Under the pieces are notes generated by a model. That model was not told the origin of the DNA. It did no database searches and worked only from the letters and a program-made list of their open reading frames with translations. The position numbers were made by a program, and so were the translations under genes. Below, piece after piece: positions 58,011-64,000 of a DNA stretch of 64,000 nt. Origin of the DNA: Flavobacterium humidisoli (GTDB lineage: Bacteria; Bacteroidota; Bacteroidia; Flavobacteriales; Flavobacteriaceae); the NCBI RefSeq assembly GCF_023272795.1, contig NZ_CP096829.1:248001-312000 (forward strand), given 5' to 3'. The stretch's first letter is position 1. Each line of letters begins with the position of its first letter.

Positions 58011-59551
58011 TTTTTGCTGTTTAATTTGTTTGCCCAATGTAAGCTTCTATCCCATTGAATTTTATAATTGTTATAATATTTAATAGGGGTTTTAATTTTT
58101 TGAACGCTGTAGAATTTGAAAAACAGAGTCGTTTTATATCCTTTCAACTGTTGTTTGGTTGCATTCAAAAGATTATATAACATAACTGTTGGCGACGGTT
58201 TTGGCTGAATAAAATCATTCGTCCAAGCTAAAATATATTTTTCTCTAAAACCTCCAATTGGTGCTTTAAGATGGATTATTTCTGGTTTTGGAGAAAATAT
58301 AATATCAAATCCCTTATTTCTAAGTTGCATTCCATAGTCACTATCTTCACCATAACCAAATTCAAAACTTGTGTTGTAAGATATTGATTCTATATTTTTT
58401 GATTTCACAATACTACAGCCAGAACCAAAATTGCTTGATTGCAATCTACGCTGGATTTTTTTGTTTTCGGCATAGTCAGGTGCATAACATCCAAATGTAA
58501 CTTGTTCTGCTCCATCTTTTTTTATTACCTCAAAAGCTTTTTCCAAAAATCTTTTATCAATTCGGATATCATCATCAGCCATAAATACCCATTCACTGTT
58601 TATTTCCGCAAGAGCTAAATTTCTCGCATTACACGCTCCTGTTTTATGCGTAAAAATATGTTTTATGTAGAATGGCCAATTATCACTTTCAATAAAATCA
58701 AGTTCTGAAACAGAGCTAATAAAAGGATTTTGTTCTACAATTATTACGTTTTTTGGCAAATGAGTTTGTAATGCCAAATCATTTAAGAAATCATGCAAGT
58801 ATTTTTTTCGTCCAATTGTCGGAATTATAATGTCTATAGAACCATCTTCTACTACCTTTCTTCGCGATTGGCTTTCTATAAGTTGTAATACATCGCCTCT
58901 TACATTGCGTTTACTATAGAAGAGTGTAAAAAAGAGAGGTGAAAAAGCAAACTTTTTTTCATAAAGAAATAAATTTAAAAACAGCAAAAATATCCAACGT
59001 GTTTTATAATGCTGTTTAATAAATCGAAACAATAGAAAATTATTGTTTTTGAATTTAGGGAATATTATATCTGATTTTTTAAGCAACCTTGGATCAGAAT
59101 AACAATATAAACCTAGTGGCATTGTTAGTTTAGCCATTGAGTGCAAAAAATAATCAAAGTCTGAGTCTTTAAAAATTTGATTTTTCAAAGCATTTAAAAC
59201 CTCCGCATGAATTCCGCCAACATGGCTGCTCATCATCCAAGTTGGATAACTAACTCCTTTGTTAATATTTAAAAATAGAGATAAATCTGCATATCCAATC
59301 GCTTCTGAAAAAAATGAATTTGTTGACAAATTATAAGATGCCATTATTTTTTTATGATGAAAAATTTCCGTCAGTTTAGTGTAATTCAAATTTGATTTTA
59401 AATCTAATTGACACCATACAATAAGACTTTCCGGATATTGCTCAGCAATTTGAAATAAATTGACCGCTATACTTTTTTGAGAAAATAGAATATTTTCTCC
59501 TTCAGAATTTACTTCTACAATTTTATTATTCTGATGATAAATAATTATCAC
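58007..59551 (-). CDS. Two-part GT2-family glycosyltransferase with an N-terminal extra domain
   Basis: 514 residues from a GTG start at 59551. The first 200 residues (MIIIYHQNNKIVEVNSEGEN, YPESLIVWCQLDLKSNLNYT, MMSSHVGGIHAEVLNALKNQ) form a domain I cannot name. From about residue 240 the GT2 core follows: IDIIIPTIGRKKYLHDFLND, NVIIVEQNPFISS, TGACNARNLALAEINSEWVF followed by MADDDIRIDKRF (DxD), and FEFGYGEDSDYGMQLRNKGF. A membrane-like segment (LLFRFIKQHYKTRWIFLLFL, about 175-200) sits between the two parts. The gene overlaps the upstream GT4 gene by 26 bases. The N-domain could select the acceptor; that is a guess. Confidence 0.85.
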   Translation of the reverse strand: MIIIYHQNNKIVEVNSEGENILFSQKSIAVNLFQIAEQYPESLIVWCQLDLKSNLNYTKLTEIFHHKKIMASYNLSTNSFFSEAIGYADLSLFLNINKGVSYPTWMMSSHVGGIHAEVLNALKNQIFKDSDFDYFLHSMAKLTMPLGLYCYSDPRLLKKSDIIFPKFKNNNFLLFRFIKQHYKTRWIFLLFLNLFLYEKKFAFSPLFFTLFYSKRNVRGDVLQLIESQSRRKVVEDGSIDIIIPTIGRKKYLHDFLNDLALQTHLPKNVIIVEQNPFISSVSELDFIESDNWPFYIKHIFTHKTGACNARNLALAEINSEWVFMADDDIRIDKRFLEKAFEVIKKDGAEQVTFGCYAPDYAENKKIQRRLQSSNFGSGCSIVKSKNIESISYNTSFEFGYGEDSDYGMQLRNKGFDIIFSPKPEIIHLKAPIGGFREKYILAWTNDFIQPKPSPTVMLYNLLNATKQQLKGYKTTLFFKFYSVQKIKTPIKYYNNYKIQWDRSLHWANKLNSKK

Positions 59552-60710
59552 TTTCTCTCTTTTTTAAATTTATAATTTTTTGGTAAAAATCAATATTATC
59601 AAATAGCAGTTTATTTATGTCAAATTTTTCTTCTACTCGAGCCCGTGCACCTTCTCTTATTTTTTGAGCTAGCTGCCTATCTTCAAAAACCTGCTTAATT
59701 CGCTTAGCGTATAAATCATGATTTGAAGGATGAACCAAAAAGCCACTTTCTCCATCAATAATCAATTCTTCCGACCAGCCAATATTACTATTGACAACTA
59801 CTTTTTGCATTGCCATAGATTCAATTGTTACCATTCCTAGTGTTTCTGCAAAAGTTGGAAACACACAGACGTTGGCTTTCTTTATGTAATTTTGCATTTC
59901 GCTATATGGGATTTTACCTAGATAATTTACATTTTTCAAACCATCTACGGCAAATAACGTTTTCATTAACTCCCAAGTTGATTTGGAGTCCGTTTTTATA
60001 TCTGGCGCATCGCCTCCAATTAGAATTAATTTTGCATCGGGAAAATCAGTTTGCACTTCCTTAAAAATTTTTGGAAGTTCTAAAACTCCTTTTTTTCTAA
60101 TTAAGGTTCCTGCATATAAAATCAGATTCGTTTCAAATTCTTCTGGTTTTTCGTTTTCAAAACTTTGAAGATTCAATCCATTATGAATGGTCTTGATTTC
60201 TTTTCCTTTTATCTTAAAAAGTCTTTTTGAAACTTCTCCTGCAAATGTTGTTGGGGCTATAAATGCCTGCGCCTTATTTATTGCTAATTTTTCGAACCAA
60301 AAATTTTTAAGCTTTTGCTTTCTATTTTCTAAATGACAGAAATAAGTATCACTTCCGTGAAAACGAATCACTAAAGGAATTTTAAAATGCATAAATGCTG
60401 TAATTCCAGTCCAATCTGCGGCTTCAATTATTGCAATATTCTCTTGTTTTATTATCTTACTACAGTATTTCTCAATGTGCTTACGATACAAATACCATCC
60501 GAAAAATTTATATTTTATTCTTTTAATGCGATGAATTTTAACTCCATTATCATCTATAATTTCTTGTACAGGTTGATCATAAATAAAAATAGTAATATCA
60601 TTTCCAGACTTATGCAGTGAGGTTACCAGATTTTTAATACTTGTTCCAATCCCAGCCGATTTTGGAATACTAGGATGTGAATATTCTGGCGTTAGAAAAG
60701 CTATATGCAT
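59526..60710 (-). CDS. Glycosyltransferase, GT4 family
   Basis: 394 residues. MHIAFLTPEYSHPSIPKSAG followed by IGTSIKNLVTSLHKSGN is the N-terminal GT4 pattern; IAIIEAADWTGITAFMHFKI and PLVIRFHGSDTYFCHLENRK continue the acceptor domain. The donor domain shows NLILYAGTLIRKKGVLELPK, AKLILIGGDAPDI, NVNYLGKIPYSEMQNYIKKA and NVCVFPTFAETLGMVTIESM (ExxxxxxxE). Its ATG shares one base with the stop codon of the upstream SGNH-like gene (TAATG), indicating translational coupling. Cytoplasmic. Substrates are not readable. Confidence 0.95.
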   Translation of the reverse strand: MHIAFLTPEYSHPSIPKSAGIGTSIKNLVTSLHKSGNDITIFIYDQPVQEIIDDNGVKIHRIKRIKYKFFGWYLYRKHIEKYCSKIIKQENIAIIEAADWTGITAFMHFKIPLVIRFHGSDTYFCHLENRKQKLKNFWFEKLAINKAQAFIAPTTFAGEVSKRLFKIKGKEIKTIHNGLNLQSFENEKPEEFETNLILYAGTLIRKKGVLELPKIFKEVQTDFPDAKLILIGGDAPDIKTDSKSTWELMKTLFAVDGLKNVNYLGKIPYSEMQNYIKKANVCVFPTFAETLGMVTIESMAMQKVVVNSNIGWSEELIIDGESGFLVHPSNHDLYAKRIKQVFEDRQLAQKIREGARARVEEKFDINKLLFDNIDFYQKIINLKKRESDNYLSSE

Positions 60711-61585
60711 TATTTATTAAAAAAGTCTTTTATAATTTTTGCTGTAAATTTTTTTGCTCCCATATCATTCATATGACTACAATTCGAGAAATACTTATCT
60801 TCAATCACCTTATTTTCATAATTATAAATTTCAGGATATAATTGATTTACCTTAATAAAATAATCCTTTCCGACCGCATTTTCACATACTGGAGTCATTA
60901 CGGCAATAAGCTTAATATTATTTAATTGGCATATCTTTTTTATTTCCTCATAATATTTATTCCTTTTTGGTTGAAAATCTAAAATTTCAGGTTTCATATT
61001 TCCATTCTTATGGGATAATGCGTTATATCCGCCATTATCAAGTGCTTTGTTTTTTTTATTTAATGCATAAAAAAACACTTCTCTAAAACCAATTTTCGTA
61101 TCAAATTTTAGATATCTGTAGAAAGGGATATAATAAATGCTATTAAAATCATTCTGACTCTCGAAATGTTTTTTAACAGATTCTGAATCATACAAATATG
61201 GTAGAAATTTCAAAGACATTCCTTCCGATTTTTCTTCAGATCTTAAAGTCACATCGACATCAATTATTACATTTTTGATTTTATTTTTTTTCTCTAAAAG
61301 CAATTTCAAAATCAAATCAGATTCAAATAATTTTGATCCTTGCATTCCGAAATTAAATGCTTTTAGCCCTTTATCAGTAAACATTTGTGTAACAAAATGA
61401 TTATTTGCTCTTGACGAACCTAATATTACAACATCATATTCTGTTGGTGGAGAATTATAGATAAAACCTATTTTATCTCTTTTATTAGATTGAAGAAAAA
61501 AATAAGAATAAATCTTATCCATTACTAACATCAAAATAAAAGTCAAGATCAAGATCTTTAAAAGATAAAGTAAAAATTTTCGCAT
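60710..61585 (-). CDS. SGNH-like (AlgJ/PatB-type) protein, paralogue 2
   Basis: 291 residues from the ATG at 61585; a longer frame reaches back across the end of the neighbouring paralogue and lacks the family start. One N-terminal membrane helix (LLYLLKILILTFILMLVMDK) places the rest in the periplasm. Conserved blocks: YDVVILGSSRANNHF (GSSR with the candidate nucleophile Ser), KAFNFGMQGSKLFESDLILK, NVIIDVDVTLRSE, IKLIAVMTPVCENAVGKDYF and FSNCSHMNDMGAKKFTAKII, where His in the SHM-D segment would be the basic residue. It is about half identical by eye to the gene just upstream and lies behind an MBOAT gene, the arrangement of polysaccharide O-acetylation systems. Confidence 0.8.
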   Translation of the reverse strand: MRKFLLYLLKILILTFILMLVMDKIYSYFFLQSNKRDKIGFIYNSPPTEYDVVILGSSRANNHFVTQMFTDKGLKAFNFGMQGSKLFESDLILKLLLEKKNKIKNVIIDVDVTLRSEEKSEGMSLKFLPYLYDSESVKKHFESQNDFNSIYYIPFYRYLKFDTKIGFREVFFYALNKKNKALDNGGYNALSHKNGNMKPEILDFQPKRNKYYEEIKKICQLNNIKLIAVMTPVCENAVGKDYFIKVNQLYPEIYNYENKVIEDKYFSNCSHMNDMGAKKFTAKIIKDFFNK

Positions 61586-61622
61586 ATCCATATAATTCTT
61601 TTGCAACAGAAATGAACTGCTA

Positions 61623-62504
61623 TTATTTCTGAAAAAAATCTTTAATAATTCTTGCGGTAAACAATCTTGCTCCTTCATCTGTCATGTGCCCACATGAAGA
61701 AAAATATTTATTTTCAATAACTGAATTTTCGTAATTATAAATTTCTGGATACGTTTTTTTTACTTTATCAAAATAATTCATTCCAACAACATTTTCACAC
61801 ATAGGAGTCATAACAGCAATGAAATTGATATTATGCTTTTTACAAATGCTTTTGATCTCTTCGTAGTATTTATTGTGTGGCAAAGGATTTAAATTGACAA
61901 TATTATTTTTCATATTGCCATTTTTATGTTTTTCTAAAGGGTAATATCCTAAATTATCTAAAGAATTTGTTTTTTTATTTATAAAGGTAAAAAATGTTTC
62001 TCTCCAACCAATTTTACTATCATATTTTATATATCTATAAAATGGTATATAGTATAATTCATTGAAATTGCTTTCCCTTTTATAACGTTCTTTGATGATT
62101 TCAGAATTATGAATATAAGGCAAAAACAATGCGGCAATTCCTTCAGCTTGATGATCGCTAGCAAGATTTAAATCAGCTTCTAGAATTACATTTTTGATTT
62201 CATATTTTCTTTCCACCATCAATTTCAAAAGTAATGAGGCTTCAAACAAATGTCCTCCGCTCATGCCGTAGTTGAATGTTTTTAATCCTTTGTCTTCAAA
62301 CATTTTCGATACAAAATGATTATTAGCTCTTGAAGAACCTAGAATCACTACATCATATTTTTTTGCTGTAGAGTTAAAAACGGTTTCAATTTTCCCACGG
62401 TTTCTCGACTGCATAAAAATATAAGTATAGAACCCATCTAAAATAACCGCTATCAAAACTGTTAAAAGTAAAATTCCTAAGATGTATAATAAAAACTTCT
62501 TCAT
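61623..62504 (-). CDS. SGNH-like (AlgJ/PatB-type) protein, paralogue 1
   Basis: 293 residues. N-terminal helix FLLYILGILLLTVLIAVILD, then a periplasmic part with YDVVILGSSRANNHFVSKMF, KTFNYGMSGGHLFEASLLLK, NVILEADLNLASDHQAEGIA, INFIAVMTPMCENVVGMNYF and FSSCGHMTDEGARLFTARII. These are the same blocks as in the next gene, with the same GSSR and C.HM.D.GA elements, so the two are tandem duplicates that have diverged. SGNH partners of MBOAT proteins accept an acyl group and pass it to a sugar. The start overlaps the MBOAT stop by one base (TAATG). The DxxH motif of classical SGNH enzymes is replaced by HM(N/T)D, so activity needs proof. Confidence 0.82.
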   Translation of the reverse strand: MKKFLLYILGILLLTVLIAVILDGFYTYIFMQSRNRGKIETVFNSTAKKYDVVILGSSRANNHFVSKMFEDKGLKTFNYGMSGGHLFEASLLLKLMVERKYEIKNVILEADLNLASDHQAEGIAALFLPYIHNSEIIKERYKRESNFNELYYIPFYRYIKYDSKIGWRETFFTFINKKTNSLDNLGYYPLEKHKNGNMKNNIVNLNPLPHNKYYEEIKSICKKHNINFIAVMTPMCENVVGMNYFDKVKKTYPEIYNYENSVIENKYFSSCGHMTDEGARLFTARIIKDFFQK

Positions 62505-63937
62505 TAAAATTGGAAATAAATAAATTCTTTATAATCTGAATAGGTTCCAAAAGCAATAATAGCCATAATAGCGAGAGCCATTTTCAACCAACTTCTTTTT
62601 CCTGAGATTGGCTCCACTTTAGTTTTATTATTCCATTCTACTAAAACGAATAAGCCAATCATCATTAGTAATTCATAATTATATCGTTCGTTGTCTAAAT
62701 ACTGAGGGCTAAACTCTCCATTAGTAAATATTCTTTTTAGATACAAAACGGCATCCGTAATAGTTCGTGCTCTAAAAAATACCCATGCAACACAAGTCAA
62801 TAAAAAAGTAGTGAGAATACTAAAAAGCACTTTTACCGAATCTAAATTCCATTTTAAAGTAATAGAGTCCATATTATTTCTATTACTATTGGATAATAAT
62901 AAAGGAAGAAAGTAAACAGCATTTATAAATCCCCAAACAATGTACGTCCAGTTGGCGCCATGCCAAAATCCGCTGACAATAAAAATGATGAATGTGTTTC
63001 TAATTTTCATCCAAAGGCCACCTTTACTTCCTCCTAACGGAATGTACAAATAATCTCTAAACCAAGAAGAAAGTGAAATATGCCAACGGCGCCAAAACTC
63101 GGCTATATCTCTCGAAAAATAAGGGTAATTGAAATTTCTCAAAAGATCTAAGCCAAATAATTTAGAAACTCCCAGTGCAATATCTGAATATCCAGAGAAA
63201 TCTCCATAAATCTGAAATGCAAAATAAATTGCTCCCATAATTAATGAGAAAGAATTCATTGAAGGATAATGATCAAAAATAGAATTGGCATACACCGCGC
63301 AAGTATCTGCAATAACCACTTTCTTTACCAGTCCCCAAACAATCTGATAAACTCCTTCTTTTGCTTTCTCTAAATTAAATTCACGTTTTTCTTTTAACTC
63401 GGGCAATAAATGCGTTGCTCTTTCTATTGGTCCAGCAACTAGAAGCGGAAAATAGCTTACAAAAAGTGAATAGTCTATAAAGTTGTATTCTGCTTTTATT
63501 CTTTTATAATAAATATCAATTACATATGATAATCCGTGAAAAGTATAGAATGAGATTCCAACAGGTAAGATCACATTCAACAAAAATGGACTTACTTTAA
63601 AACCAAAAGAAGTGAACATTTCTGCAAATGAAGTTGCAAAGAAGTTATAGTATTTAAAAATTCCTAAGAATCCTAAATTCACTAAAATACTCAACCAAAA
63701 CCAGAATTTTCGGCCTTTGTCTGAATTGCTTTTCTCGATTTGAATTCCAGTGAAATAATCTAAAAATGTAGAAAAAACTAGCAGAAATAGAAATCTCGAG
63801 TCCCAACACGAATAAAAATAATAACTAGCAACAATTAATAAAGCATTTTGAGTGCTTTTAGTTTTATTGAAGACAAACCAATACAAGAAAAAAACGATTG
63901 GCAAGAATATGGCAAAGGCCAAAGAGTTGAAAAACAT
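62504..63937 (-). CDS. MBOAT-family O-acyltransferase (AlgI-like)
   Basis: 477 residues with about eleven membrane helices. The first part VFFLYWFVFNKTKSTQNALL followed by IVASYYFYSCWD and the PVGISFYTFHGLSYVIDIYY segment are AlgI/DltB-like. The catalytic region is clear: YSDIALGVSKLFGLDLLRNF, NYPYFSRDIAEFWRRWHISL followed by SSWFRDYLYIPLGGSKGG, and SGFWHGANWTYIVWG with the conserved His. MBOAT proteins bring acyl groups, mostly acetyl, across the inner membrane for polysaccharide decoration. Together with the two SGNH-like genes coupled behind it, it forms an O-acetylation module of the surface polysaccharide. It is the first gene of the locus visible in the window; the start of the locus may lie further right. 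Confidence 0.96.
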   Translation of the reverse strand: MFFNSLAFAIFLPIVFFLYWFVFNKTKSTQNALLIVASYYFYSCWDSRFLFLLVFSTFLDYFTGIQIEKSNSDKGRKFWFWLSILVNLGFLGIFKYYNFFATSFAEMFTSFGFKVSPFLLNVILPVGISFYTFHGLSYVIDIYYKRIKAEYNFIDYSLFVSYFPLLVAGPIERATHLLPELKEKREFNLEKAKEGVYQIVWGLVKKVVIADTCAVYANSIFDHYPSMNSFSLIMGAIYFAFQIYGDFSGYSDIALGVSKLFGLDLLRNFNYPYFSRDIAEFWRRWHISLSSWFRDYLYIPLGGSKGGLWMKIRNTFIIFIVSGFWHGANWTYIVWGFINAVYFLPLLLSNSNRNNMDSITLKWNLDSVKVLFSILTTFLLTCVAWVFFRARTITDAVLYLKRIFTNGEFSPQYLDNERYNYELLMMIGLFVLVEWNNKTKVEPISGKRSWLKMALAIMAIIAFGTYSDYKEFIYFQF

Positions 63938-64000
63938 AAATTTAAAATCAGTTTAAAATAAAACAAAGTAAAAGTCTTACGATCATTTAGCTATACCATT

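Overview
The window looks like a chromosomal segment of a Flavobacterium species or close relative (Bacteroidota, Flavobacteriia). Reasons seen in the sequence: low GC content; TonB-linked outer-membrane proteins with carboxypeptidase-like N-terminal domains; a SusC/SusD pair; a HmuY-type lipoprotein; a PorV/PorQ-family protein; many exported lipoproteins; no clear Shine-Dalgarno sites; and promoters of the Bacteroidota type (TAnnTTTG at -7, TTG at about -33), best seen in front of two tRNA genes. No phage, IS element, integrase, CRISPR array, secondary-metabolite cluster or complete defence system was recognised.

Layout. 0.2-4.9 kb: a haem-acquisition-like locus (TonB receptor plus HmuY lipoprotein) divergent from a DUF6607-type exported protein; the two promoters mirror each other. 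4.9-15.4 kb: an exported orphan, an orphan SusC/SusD pair without enzymes, argS, and a large TonB-dependent/OMP_b-brl_3 barrel. 15.5-26.3 kb: housekeeping and envelope genes (cutC, fabH, an S9 peptidase, a lone ABC ATPase, an OmpA-lipocalin lipoprotein pair, htpG, two lipoproteins). 26.6-29.7 kb: tandem tRNA-Thr genes, then a leftward run idi - PTPS/queD - bcp - manA - small protein. 30-34 kb: an exported MsrB/MsrA pair, a 412-base gap full of palindromic repeats, then AhpD-like protein - DGPF (YCII) protein - ECF42-type sigma factor. 34-43 kb: aminopeptidase P, quinone oxidoreductase, an acidic protein next to a SUKH/SMI1 protein, an FAD oxidoreductase and a RecQ without the usual zinc cysteines. 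43.5-48.5 kb: kdsD - tatC - AhpD-like - lptB (LPS and envelope biogenesis), a DUF5808-like small protein, a GH25 lysozyme and pssA. 48.7-50.9 kb: a PorV/PorQ-family barrel followed by a Lnb/DUF4105 membrane protein.

50.9-63.9 kb is one leftward surface-polysaccharide locus: MBOAT O-acyltransferase, two tandem SGNH-like paralogues, six glycosyltransferases or glycosyltransferase-like proteins, an O-antigen ligase/polymerase-type membrane protein, and an initiating sugar-phosphate transferase at the 3' end with its own promoter-like site. Several junctions overlap (TAATG and ATGA), so the genes are probably co-transcribed and translationally coupled. No flippase or sugar-nucleotide genes lie inside the window, so the locus probably continues to the right.

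Nothing here is a proven new system. The best candidates for a second look are the MBOAT plus duplicated SGNH-like module, the PorV/PorQ - Lnb pair, the zinc-less RecQ, the HmuY/TonB - DUF6607 mirror promoter, the ECF42-DGPF-AhpD group, the SUKH pair without a toxin, and the short palindromic repeats with a shared 13-base tail. All family assignments were made by reading the sequence, without database searches.
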